In this document: positions 54,482 to 63,478 of the stretch, piece after piece
Position numbering within the stretch: position 1 is the stretch's first letter
Layout: every line of letters starts with the position of its first letter
Origin: Maribellus comscasis
Lineage (GTDB): Bacteria; Bacteroidota; Bacteroidia; Bacteroidales; Prolixibacteraceae
Assembly: GCF_009762775.1 (NCBI RefSeq)
Contig: NZ_CP046401.1
Location: forward strand, 620,001-684,000
Reading direction: 5' to 3'
DNA: 64,000 nucleotides
Translations under genes and position numbers: made by a program
Notes under the pieces: generated by a model
What the model saw: the letters and a program-made list of their open reading frames with translations, nothing else
Database searches by the model: none
Told to the model about the DNA's origin: nothing

Positions 54482-55966
54482 ATGAAAAAAAAAGAATCAA
54501 ATAACATGCTGCTTAATGCAGAAAGAAACACTCCAAAAATCGGGGTATTTGGTGTCGGATATGACAAATACTGGGAGCAGTTTCCCGGTCTCTTCGAAGA
54601 ATTAATGCAAAAGCACGCGGAAATAATTAATAAAGTTGAAATTCAGGAAGCAACAGTTGTTGATTTTGGGATGGTTGATAATCCGCAAAAAGCTTACGAA
54701 ACTGTAAAAAAAATAGAGGCTGCAAACCTCGATTTGATTTTCTGTAATATGCTGACATATGCGACTTCCGGCACGTTTGGCATCATCATAAAAACAGTTT
54801 CGGTTCCGATTGTCCTTGTCGCATTACAACCCAGAAAAGCGCTGGATTATACAAAAGCCTCAACATACATGCAGCTGATGAATGACGACATTTGCGCCTT
54901 GCCTGAATTTGCGGGAGTGGCTGTAAGAATGGGGAAAAAGGTTCCGGACATGATAATAGGAACATTATATGACGATCCGGAAGTTGAGATCCAATTCAAT
55001 GAATACTGTCGGATTGCGCGCGTCCTTCACGATTTAAAAAATGCGCAACTGGGCCACCTGGGTCATCCTATAAACGCTATGCTCGACATGCATACCGATG
55101 CAACAATGTTAACTTCTGCTTTTGGAAGTCATGTGGTTGAGTGTGAAGCGAACGAACTTTTTTCCTGTTATGAAAAGGTTACCGAAAAGGAAATAAAAGA
55201 GCGAGAAGATTTGATACTCAACTTTTTTGACACCCCGGATCCGGTTTCCGATCCCATTTCAATGAAACTTCAGGACGAAGATTTACGCATTGCCGCAAAA
55301 GTTAGCGTTGCGCTGACCCGTTTTGTAGAAGAAAAAAAGCTCGATGGACTTGCTTACTATTACGATGGCCCGGAAAACAGCCAGATAAGAACTGTGCTTA
55401 GCAATTTAATTGTTGGAAATTCTCTGTTAACCTCAAGAGGTTTTCCAATGTGCGGAGAATCGGATTTAAAAACACTCATTGGTCTTCTGATTATGGACAG
55501 ACTTGGAATTGGCGGTAGTTTCGCCGAATTCCACCCCGTTGATTTTAACGAGGGATTTGTCCTTGTAGGCCACGACGGGCCACACAACATTGCCATCGCT
55601 GAAGGAAAACCGGTGCTAAGAAGTTTAAAAAAATACCACGGTAAGCCCGGAAACGGAGCAGGTGTGGAGTTTAAAATAAAAGAAGGCCCGATTACCATGC
55701 TTTCAATCAATTCAACATACGATGGGAAATTCAAATTTGTGATTGCTGAAGGAGAATCGGTCGCCGGGCCGATCCCTCCTACCGGAAATACAAATACAAG
55801 AGGATTTTTTAAACCTGACATTAAAACATTTCTCACTCGTTGGATAAAAGAAGGCCCCACCCACCATTTCTCGCTCGGCATCGGACATCATGCAAATACC
55901 ATTGCAAAAATAGCTGACTACTTAAACATAGACTCTGTAATAATTACTTCTGATTCAACCAATTAA
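54482..55966 (+). CDS. L-fucose/L-arabinose isomerase family protein
   Basis: The 494-residue cytoplasmic protein resembles AraA/FucI-type isomerases: IGVFGVGYDKYWEQFPGL at the start, ARVLHDLKNAQLGHLGHP, and the metal region MCGESDLKT (Glu326) and SFAEFHPVDF (Glu349). The pair HDGPHN (His364/His368) and the C-terminal HHFSLGIGHHAN carry further ligand candidates. It should interconvert an aldose and a ketose using Mn. Its place between a hexuronate carrier and a rhamnosidase PUL suggests a sugar of that polymer such as a deoxy-hexose or pentose, but the substrate is unknown. It is divergent enough from standard AraA that the family name is safer than a gene name. Confidence 0.82.
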   Translation: MKKKESNNMLLNAERNTPKIGVFGVGYDKYWEQFPGLFEELMQKHAEIINKVEIQEATVVDFGMVDNPQKAYETVKKIEAANLDLIFCNMLTYATSGTFGIIIKTVSVPIVLVALQPRKALDYTKASTYMQLMNDDICALPEFAGVAVRMGKKVPDMIIGTLYDDPEVEIQFNEYCRIARVLHDLKNAQLGHLGHPINAMLDMHTDATMLTSAFGSHVVECEANELFSCYEKVTEKEIKEREDLILNFFDTPDPVSDPISMKLQDEDLRIAAKVSVALTRFVEEKKLDGLAYYYDGPENSQIRTVLSNLIVGNSLLTSRGFPMCGESDLKTLIGLLIMDRLGIGGSFAEFHPVDFNEGFVLVGHDGPHNIAIAEGKPVLRSLKKYHGKPGNGAGVEFKIKEGPITMLSINSTYDGKFKFVIAEGESVAGPIPPTGNTNTRGFFKPDIKTFLTRWIKEGPTHHFSLGIGHHANTIAKIADYLNIDSVIITSDSTN

Positions 55967-55980
55967 AAATGTAAAATTTT

Positions 55981-58900
55981 ATGAAAATCTATCTAAACTA
56001 TTTGAACAAAAAAAAGGATTACAGCCTTTTGAGAGGAATTTTTCTCCTTTCTTTGGTGTTTTGTATTTCTTTTGCTGCCAACGCCAATTTTTCCGCAAAG
56101 GCACCGCAGCAGCCTATTGTGGTTGCCGGACAGGTAAAAAGTGCTGACGGGATAACACTTCCCGGTGTAAATGTGCTGGTAAAAGGTACCAATAGCGGAG
56201 TTATTACTGACGCCGACGGAAATTACTCCGTCGAAATTGCGAATCCCAACGCTGTACTGGTTTTTAGCTTTATCGGTTATCAAACTAAAGAGGTGGAAAT
56301 AAATTCGCAAACCTCAATAAACGTGACACTTGATGAAGACGTAAAAAGCTTGGATGAAGTTATCGTTGTTGGTTACGGAACACAACGAAAGAAAGACCTT
56401 ACCGGCTCAATATCAAGAGTGAAGGGAGATGAGATGATTCTGCCTTCCACATCGACTTTTGACCAGATGCTCCAGGGAAAAGTTGCCGGTGTCCAGATTA
56501 CACAAACGACCGGTGCTCCCGGAGGAAATGTAAACATCCTTGTTCGTGGTGTAAGTTCCATCACCGGTGGAAATCAACCTTTATATGTTATCGACGGATT
56601 TCCCGTAAACATCGGCGAAGGTAGTTCTAACTTGCTTGGTTTTGGCGGTTCAAATTATTCCGCCTCCAATATGGCAGGGAGTACTACTGACCGAATTAAT
56701 CCGTTAACATCGATAAATCCTTCTGATATAGAATCTATCGAGATCCTGAAAGATGCCTCTGCGACGGCAATTTATGGTTCCAGAGGAGCCAACGGCGTTG
56801 TTATCATTACGACAAAAAGAGGAAGTATGGGCAAATCACAGTTTAATGTTGATGTTTCATACGGTATCCAGGAGGTAGCACACAAACTGGACATGATGAA
56901 TTCTCAGGAATATGCAGAATTCGTTGCCGAAGGCAGGGATAATGCATGGGTTTATGCCGGAGGGGATGCTAACGATCCAAACAGTGCAAGACCTCAGTCC
57001 TATAAAGTTCCGGAAGAATTTCGCACTCCTTCTTCAATAGCAACAAATACCGATTGGCAGGATGTGATTTTCCGCGTTGCTCCGGTACAGAACTATCAGC
57101 TTTCTTCCAGTGGAGGAACTGAAAAGCTCAAATATCTTGTTTCAGGCGGTTATTTTCACCAGGAAGGAATTGTTCTTACCTCTGATTACAAACGTTTTAA
57201 TATCCGCACAAATTTAGACGCTCAGGTTCTTAAAAATCTGAAAATAGGTTCAACCATATCCGGGTCGTACGGATACGGAACTTTCCCAAATACCGAGGGA
57301 CACTATGGGCAAAGCGGTGTTATTATGATGGCTCTGGCGGCTTCACCTACAATTCCGGTGTATGCAGAAGACGGTAGCCCATATTTCAGTGCAGACGACG
57401 TTTCCTATGGTCTGGGATGGCTGGTAAACCCCTTAACTGTTTTAAATAAAGATAATTATTCTGATGAACGTACAAAAGCCAACGCTATGATCAACAATTA
57501 TCTTGAATACAAAATTCTAGATGGTCTAACGTTCAAAAGTACCGTCGGCATCAACTACAACGCAGGTACGATTAAACTCTGGCGTTCATCTGCTATTCCT
57601 TTGTATACAACACTCAATTATCCTTCATCCGCCGGCGTTACAAAAACCGACAACATCGAATGGTTAAATGAAAATACCATAAATTATAAGCGTGTTTTTA
57701 AAGAAAAACACTCATTTGATGCGTTAGTGGGATTCACTGCTCAAAAAAGCACCTACAACCGTCTCTCTGCCGGTGCAACTGATTTTCCAACAGATTATGT
57801 GACCTACATTTCGGCAGGGACAGTAAACTCCGGCACACAAATAAAAGCAGAATGGGCGATGTTATCCATGATTTCCAGGATAAATTATTCCTACGCGGGC
57901 AAATACCTGCTCACCGCAACTGTTCGAAGAGATGGAAGTTCCAGATTTGGATCAAACAACAAATGGGGTACTTTCCCTTCATTTTCAGCAGGATATAACG
58001 TTTCAGAGGAATCTTTTATGAAATCTGTCGAGAACTTAAGCAACCTAAAACTCAGGTTTAGTTATGGTGTTTCAGGAAACAATCAAATCGGGAACTATGC
58101 AACTATCGGCTTACTTAGCTCGTCAGATTATGTTGACGGAGACAGCAAAATCTCTGGCTTACGTCCCAGCTCCCTGTCCAACGACGACCTGACCTGGGAA
58201 AAATCACGCCAAATCGACCTCGGATTGGATTTGGGACTCTTTGATGACAGAATATCACTTATTGCTGACGTGTATAAAAACAAAAAAACAGACCTGTTAT
58301 TGGCCGTTGAATTACCCGCAGCATCCGGTTATTCAAGCTCTACTCAAAATGTTGGTGACATTGAGAATAAAGGAATTGAACTGGCACTTGAAACCATACC
58401 TGTAAAAAGCAAAAATTTCAACTGGACAAGTAACTTTACCTTTAGTGCCAATAAAAATAAAGTACTAAAACTGGCAACTGAAGGAGCGAGAATCAGTAAT
58501 AACTCATACCAGGTAACCGAGGTTGGTTCACCCATTTCCAGTTTTTTTATGCTTAATGCAATTGGAGTTTTTCAAAGCGAAGAGGAAATTGCAAACAGTG
58601 CGCTTCAGCATGCCAATGTACAACCCGGTGATTTAAAATTTGAGGACTTCAACGGCGATGGAAACATTACTTCTGCCGACCAGAAAATTGTTGGGAACCC
58701 GTGGCCTGACTTCACATGGGGATTTAACAACAAATTTTTGTATCGCAACTTCTCATTGAGTATCGCTTTAAATGGCTCAAATGGTGCCGATACTTATTTA
58801 ATGAATAACGCCATGATGAACAGTGCTGGTGTACAAAACCAATTGGCAAGTATACACCGTTGGAGATCGGAAAGCGACCCGGGAGATGGAAGGACACCAA

Positions 58901-59205
58901 GGGCAATTCGCAGTAATTATGCATATTCTTTAAGCACCTCTTCCTACTATCTTCACGATGCTTCTTATGTCAGGATAAAAAATATTAATCTATCCTACAC
59001 ATTCCCAAGTGAATTATTAAACAGAATATCCATAAGCAACCTGACCGTATATGCTGATGTTGCAAATGTTTACACATTTACTGACTATCCGGGTTACGAT
59101 CCAGATGCGAGCAGTTCCGGGAATAACATCACCAGCTCGGGACTCGACTACGGTACGTTCCCATTGGCGAGAACATACACATTGGGCATTAAACTTTCAT
59201 TCTAA
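55981..59205 (+). CDS. susC-like: SusC-like TonB-dependent receptor (PUL2)
   Basis: The 1074-residue outer-membrane protein has a signal region (residues about 1-36, ANANFSAKA). A carboxypeptidase-regulatory-like domain (about 45-120; VAGQVKSADGITLPGVNVLV) is followed by the SusC plug motif PLYVIDGFPVNIGEGSSN and IEILKDASATAIYGSRGANG. The beta-barrel ends in YTLGIKLSF. It differs clearly in sequence from the PUL1 SusC, which argues that the two import different oligosaccharides. It starts 14 bp after the isomerase stop, so the carrier, isomerase and SusCD genes can share one transcript. Confidence 0.97.
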   Translation: MKIYLNYLNKKKDYSLLRGIFLLSLVFCISFAANANFSAKAPQQPIVVAGQVKSADGITLPGVNVLVKGTNSGVITDADGNYSVEIANPNAVLVFSFIGYQTKEVEINSQTSINVTLDEDVKSLDEVIVVGYGTQRKKDLTGSISRVKGDEMILPSTSTFDQMLQGKVAGVQITQTTGAPGGNVNILVRGVSSITGGNQPLYVIDGFPVNIGEGSSNLLGFGGSNYSASNMAGSTTDRINPLTSINPSDIESIEILKDASATAIYGSRGANGVVIITTKRGSMGKSQFNVDVSYGIQEVAHKLDMMNSQEYAEFVAEGRDNAWVYAGGDANDPNSARPQSYKVPEEFRTPSSIATNTDWQDVIFRVAPVQNYQLSSSGGTEKLKYLVSGGYFHQEGIVLTSDYKRFNIRTNLDAQVLKNLKIGSTISGSYGYGTFPNTEGHYGQSGVIMMALAASPTIPVYAEDGSPYFSADDVSYGLGWLVNPLTVLNKDNYSDERTKANAMINNYLEYKILDGLTFKSTVGINYNAGTIKLWRSSAIPLYTTLNYPSSAGVTKTDNIEWLNENTINYKRVFKEKHSFDALVGFTAQKSTYNRLSAGATDFPTDYVTYISAGTVNSGTQIKAEWAMLSMISRINYSYAGKYLLTATVRRDGSSRFGSNNKWGTFPSFSAGYNVSEESFMKSVENLSNLKLRFSYGVSGNNQIGNYATIGLLSSSDYVDGDSKISGLRPSSLSNDDLTWEKSRQIDLGLDLGLFDDRISLIADVYKNKKTDLLLAVELPAASGYSSSTQNVGDIENKGIELALETIPVKSKNFNWTSNFTFSANKNKVLKLATEGARISNNSYQVTEVGSPISSFFMLNAIGVFQSEEEIANSALQHANVQPGDLKFEDFNGDGNITSADQKIVGNPWPDFTWGFNNKFLYRNFSLSIALNGSNGADTYLMNNAMMNSAGVQNQLASIHRWRSESDPGDGRTPRAIRSNYAYSLSTSSYYLHDASYVRIKNINLSYTFPSELLNRISISNLTVYADVANVYTFTDYPGYDPDASSSGNNITSSGLDYGTFPLARTYTLGIKLSF

Positions 59206-59221
59206 ATTAGAATTTATAAAA

Positions 59222-60655
59222 ATGAAAAAAATAGTTTATATAATATCAATCATTCTGGTGAGTTTGACTTCTTGCAAAGATTTTCTCTCCTTATCACCAG
59301 AATATCAAATCAACGAAATCAACTATTATCAGTCGGAAGGCGATTATGAAACAGCGGTTATAGGAATATATAATTTGTTACAGGGGCTGCATAATTTAAC
59401 AATTATGTATCCGGCAGAACTGTTAACCGATAATACCGAAATTAACTCTTATACATGGGGTTCGGTTGTTGCTGAATTTGATGAAGCCGAAGTAACATCG
59501 GCAAATAGTACTATTAATAGTATCTGGACAAGTTGTTTTACGGCAATAGCCTATTCAAACAATATATTGTCAAGAATTGACGATATTGAGATGAGTGAGT
59601 CCAAACAGAACCAGTTTCAAGGGGAAGCATTGTTTTTAAGGGCATATTGCTATTTCTACCTGGTACGCCTTTATGGTGATGTGCCTGTCGTTAATGTTGC
59701 GTTTAGAAGCCCCGACGAGATTTCATCTTTCGACATGTCACGTCAGCCCGTTAGTGCAATTTATACGGTAATAAAAGACGATTTGACCAATGCAGCGACC
59801 TTGCTGGACGGGATTGAGCTCTCAAGAGGAAGGGCGTCTAAAGGAGCAGCAAAAACCTTACTCGGAAAAGTTTACCTCACATTAAATGAATATGAAAATG
59901 CTGCCGGAATTTTAAAAGAAGTTATTGATATGAATGCCTACAGTTTGGTTGACGACTATGGAAGCCTTTTTGACGGAACAAATGAAGAATCTGATGAATC
60001 CATCTTTGAAATAGGATACCTTTCAGGCGATCTTGGAGAGGGAAATTCTTTTTCTTCAAGCTACACCCCTGGATTATTCAACATGGCCATATTTCCAAAT
60101 AATATGAATGGAAATGGATACATGTGTCCCACTCAGGACTTATTCGACTCCTATGAAGAAGGAGACGAAAGAAAAACTGCTTCTGTGATTGATTCTGTGC
60201 TTTTAACGGATGGAACCTACGAATACACGCTTTGCGGATTAAAATTTGTCGATTTCTCAACCGGAACATCAGGTGACGGTGGCGTTAATTATACAGCTTT
60301 GCGCTATGCCGACGTCTTGCTGATGTATGCCGAAGCGTTGAATGAAAGTAATCAAACCTCTGACGCACTGCCTTACCTCAATGAAGTCAGGGAACGAGCA
60401 GGTTTAGAAGATCTTTCCGGGCTCTCAAAAGAGGAATTCTTTTTGGCTATGGAAAAAGAACGCCGTGTCGAATTTTTCCATGAAGGACACCGCTGGTTTG
60501 ATTTGCTAAGAACTGACCGTGCAAAAGCAGTCTTAAATGCCTATTTCGAAAGTACAGGAAGTAGTTACTCTTTGGATGACTATGAACTTTTAATGCCAAT
60601 ACCAGATGATGAACTAGAGATTAGTCCGGAATTGGAACAAAACGATGGTTATTAA
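59222..60655 (+). CDS. susD-like: SusD-like glycan-binding lipoprotein (PUL2)
   Basis: The lipoprotein is 477 residues from the ATG at 59222, which gives the signal MKKIVYIISIILVSLTSC (Cys18). An in-frame reading from 59051 would start inside susC and lacks a signal. It has RagB/SusD helices (LFLRAYCYFYLVRLYGDVPVV, RGRASKGAAKTLLGKVYL) and the C-terminal blocks RYADVLLMYAEALNES, EKERRVEFFHEGHRWFDLLR and LMPIPDDELEISPELEQNDG. It works with the SusC encoded 16 bp upstream at the cell surface. Confidence 0.96.
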   Translation: MKKIVYIISIILVSLTSCKDFLSLSPEYQINEINYYQSEGDYETAVIGIYNLLQGLHNLTIMYPAELLTDNTEINSYTWGSVVAEFDEAEVTSANSTINSIWTSCFTAIAYSNNILSRIDDIEMSESKQNQFQGEALFLRAYCYFYLVRLYGDVPVVNVAFRSPDEISSFDMSRQPVSAIYTVIKDDLTNAATLLDGIELSRGRASKGAAKTLLGKVYLTLNEYENAAGILKEVIDMNAYSLVDDYGSLFDGTNEESDESIFEIGYLSGDLGEGNSFSSSYTPGLFNMAIFPNNMNGNGYMCPTQDLFDSYEEGDERKTASVIDSVLLTDGTYEYTLCGLKFVDFSTGTSGDGGVNYTALRYADVLLMYAEALNESNQTSDALPYLNEVRERAGLEDLSGLSKEEFFLAMEKERRVEFFHEGHRWFDLLRTDRAKAVLNAYFESTGSSYSLDDYELLMPIPDDELEISPELEQNDGY

Positions 60656-60668
60656 TTAAAATCAAAAA

Positions 60669-60699
60669 GGCTCGAAGCATAAAAATTCTGCTTCGAGCC
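60669..60699 (+). terminator. Strong hairpin after susD of PUL2
   Basis: An 11-bp perfect stem (60669-60679 with 60689-60699) has a nine-base loop and no T-run after it. It lies 13 bp after the susD stop and 12 bp before the next start. It may stabilise the susCD part of a longer mRNA or partly terminate it. Confidence 0.7.
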
Positions 60700-60711
60700 A
60701 TATACCACAAA

Positions 60712-63432
60712 ATGAAGAGGATTTTTTTGCTTTTTATAATCGCAATTCTTAGTCTGTCGTGCGCAGTAAAGAAATATGACAGTAGTATAACAGTTACTGG
60801 CTTGCGCTGCGATTACTTTGAAAATCCTCTGGGAATTGACAACCGAAATCCAAAATTAAGTTGGATAATTAAATCAACAAAGAAAAATCAAAAACAGACA
60901 GCTTACCAAATTCAGGTTGCCAGCAGCCCGAAACTTTTAATTAATGAAAAAGGCGATATTTGGGATACAGGAAAAGTAAAATCAGATCAGTCTTGCCAGA
61001 TTATCTATCAGGGAAAACCACTTCAATCAACAAAAAAATATTACTGGAAAGTACGCATTTGGGATAAAAAGAATCACTGCTCAGAATGGAGTACTCCTGC
61101 GATCTGGGAAATGGGTTTATTGGAACCGGAACAATGGAAAGCCCAATGGATTGGGTTGAACACCGAGGCTGCTCCTTTATTCAGAAAGGAAATAAACATA
61201 TCCCAAAAACTGCAAAAAGCCCGGGTATATATTAGCGGGCTTGGATTTTACGAATTAAGTATCAACGGCCGTAAAATTGGCGACCATGTGCTTGACCCCG
61301 GACAAACCGATTATGAGCAAAGAACATTTTATGTTGTTTACGACGTCACACAACAATTAAAACAAGGGAAAAACGCATTTGGAATAATGTTAGGCAACGG
61401 ATGGTACAACCAAAACATTGTAAACAGTGCCAGATATGGTTGGGGAGATGCAGTGTATGGAGAACCAAGGTTGCTGTTTCAAATGCAACTCACCTTTGAC
61501 GATGGCAGTGAAAAGACCATTATTTCCGACGATACATGGAAAGCATCTTCCGGTCCGGTAACCTCCAACAATCTTTACGCTGGAGAACGGTACGATGCCA
61601 GACTGGAACAACCCGGGTGGAACACTTCAGGATTTAATGATAGTGACTGGAATAAAGTCAATCTGGCTAAAACTCCCGGAGGCAAACTCGAATGTCAAAA
61701 CATTCCCCCGATAAAAAAGATGGACACCATTGCACCTGTAAATATTACAAACCCTAAAGCAGGCGTGTACATTTACGATATGGGACAAAATTTTGCAGGA
61801 TGGGCAGAACTAAGCATCAATGCGAAAAAAGGAACAAAAATACAATTGCGTTTTGCAGAAAGTCTTGATGAAAGCGGCTTGCTGGATCCGGCAAGTACAG
61901 GTGTGTATGCAACCGGAGTTGTTCAAACAGATAGTTATATCTGCAAAGGAAACGGAACAGAAATTTGGGAACCCCGCTTTACTTATCATGGCTTTCGCTA
62001 TGTGGAAATGACCGGATTTCCAGGTACTCCAACCAAAGACAATCTTAAGAGAATTGTTGTGCACTCTTCGCTGCAAGAGGCGGGGAAATTCATCTGTTCC
62101 GATGAGCGATTGAACCGTCTGCACCAAACTGCCTTATGGACAGAAAAAAGCAACCTACACAGCATTCCCACTGATTGTCCGCACCGTGAAAGATGCGGCT
62201 GGCTCGGCGATGCTTTTCTTACTTCCGACATGACAATGTACAATTTTGATGCAGCTACCTTTTGGTCGAAATTTCTCGACGACATTGAGACTTCACGCAG
62301 AGGCGGAATTCCGGATAATATTGTACCGGGAAGAAGAAGCGGAGGCAAAAATCCTGATTGGGGAGCAGCCTATATCCAGTTAACCTGGAATATGTTTCTG
62401 TATTATGGCGATAAATCAGTGATTTCAAAACATTACGACGGAATGACATTTTTTATAAATCATCTGCAACAAACAGCTAAAGAAAATATAATTTACAACG
62501 GGATTGGCAGCCTGTTTTCTCCCAACCGGATAACACCACAAGAAACCCCCATCGCATTTACGTCAACCATGCTCTACTATTTCTGCGCTGATGTGATGTC
62601 CCAAATGTCAAAAGCCATTGAAAAAGACAGTGAAGCTGAGAAATTTGCTTTACTGGCGACGCAAATAAAAAACTCATTTAACAACAAATTTTATAATAAA
62701 GAGAAAAAAACATACGTAGGACAGGAAAAAAATGTTTTGGCTCTCGCATTCAATCTAGTACCGCAAGAAGACAAACAAGCTGTCGCCAATAATTTGAACA
62801 AAGACATTATCGAAAATGAGAATTATCATGTGTCCACCGGCATATTTGGGAGCAGATATATTTATGAAATTTTAGCACAATTTGGATTTGAAGAAACAGT
62901 CAAAAAAATATTACATTCCGACACTTTCCCCAGCTACGGATATTTATTTTCGCGGGGAGCAACCACATTCTGGGAAAATTGGGGTGAATTAAAATTTGAA
63001 GACAGACCGGGAATAAATGGTGACGAGCGTTCAAAAAACCACCCATTTCAGGGAGGTTTTGACGCGTGGTTTTACAATGGAGTTGCAGGAATTAAACCCG
63101 ACCCTGAGAATCCCGGATTCAAACACATCATCTTCCACCCCCAGTTAACGAACATTTTAGATTCCGCTAAAGCAACCTACTACTCCATACATGGACCGAT
63201 TTCCAGCAGTTGGCAGAACACAGGCAACGAATTTAAATGGTTCGTTTCTGTTCCGGCAAATACAACGGCAACGATATGCATTCCTGCTGACAAACAAGAT
63301 TTAATTTTCAAAAACGGAAAGCCTATAAAAGAACTGAAACAGCTCCAAAACGAAACCCATTTTTGCGCTTACGAATTGGGGGCTGGCGAATATTCATTTA
63401 AAGTAAAGAAGAATTCTTATACCAAAAAATAA
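60712..63432 (+). CDS. GH78 alpha-L-rhamnosidase lipoprotein
   Basis: The 906-residue lipoprotein (AILSLSCAVKKYD, Cys17) has the complete GH78 layout. An N-terminal fibronectin-like/beta domain (LSWIIKSTKKNQKQTAYQIQVAS, YYWKVRIWDKKNHCSEWS) is followed by the Bac_rhamnosid_N segment (NGWYNQNIVNSARYGWGD). The catalytic alpha/alpha barrel has DCPHRERCGWLGDAF (acid candidate Glu493) and TTFWENWGEL (base candidate Glu755), and a C-terminal beta domain ends the protein. It releases alpha-L-rhamnose. It is more classical at the catalytic loop than the GH78 half of the PUL1 fusion. It is the first glycosidase gene after the PUL2 susCD pair. Confidence 0.95.
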   Translation: MKRIFLLFIIAILSLSCAVKKYDSSITVTGLRCDYFENPLGIDNRNPKLSWIIKSTKKNQKQTAYQIQVASSPKLLINEKGDIWDTGKVKSDQSCQIIYQGKPLQSTKKYYWKVRIWDKKNHCSEWSTPAIWEMGLLEPEQWKAQWIGLNTEAAPLFRKEINISQKLQKARVYISGLGFYELSINGRKIGDHVLDPGQTDYEQRTFYVVYDVTQQLKQGKNAFGIMLGNGWYNQNIVNSARYGWGDAVYGEPRLLFQMQLTFDDGSEKTIISDDTWKASSGPVTSNNLYAGERYDARLEQPGWNTSGFNDSDWNKVNLAKTPGGKLECQNIPPIKKMDTIAPVNITNPKAGVYIYDMGQNFAGWAELSINAKKGTKIQLRFAESLDESGLLDPASTGVYATGVVQTDSYICKGNGTEIWEPRFTYHGFRYVEMTGFPGTPTKDNLKRIVVHSSLQEAGKFICSDERLNRLHQTALWTEKSNLHSIPTDCPHRERCGWLGDAFLTSDMTMYNFDAATFWSKFLDDIETSRRGGIPDNIVPGRRSGGKNPDWGAAYIQLTWNMFLYYGDKSVISKHYDGMTFFINHLQQTAKENIIYNGIGSLFSPNRITPQETPIAFTSTMLYYFCADVMSQMSKAIEKDSEAEKFALLATQIKNSFNNKFYNKEKKTYVGQEKNVLALAFNLVPQEDKQAVANNLNKDIIENENYHVSTGIFGSRYIYEILAQFGFEETVKKILHSDTFPSYGYLFSRGATTFWENWGELKFEDRPGINGDERSKNHPFQGGFDAWFYNGVAGIKPDPENPGFKHIIFHPQLTNILDSAKATYYSIHGPISSSWQNTGNEFKWFVSVPANTTATICIPADKQDLIFKNGKPIKELKQLQNETHFCAYELGAGEYSFKVKKNSYTKK

Positions 63433-63478
63433 AATAATTTATACATTCATAAATCTGAACAACTAAAACTAACAAACC

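Noticed and set aside
55360..55881. 173-residue open frame on the minus strand
   Set aside because: It lies entirely antisense to the isomerase gene, and the composition (Pro/Ser-rich, no domain) fits a shadow frame.
59051..59221. N-terminal extension of the PUL2 SusD into susC
   Set aside because: The added 57 residues are non-conserved, whereas the ATG at 59222 gives a perfect lipoprotein signal.
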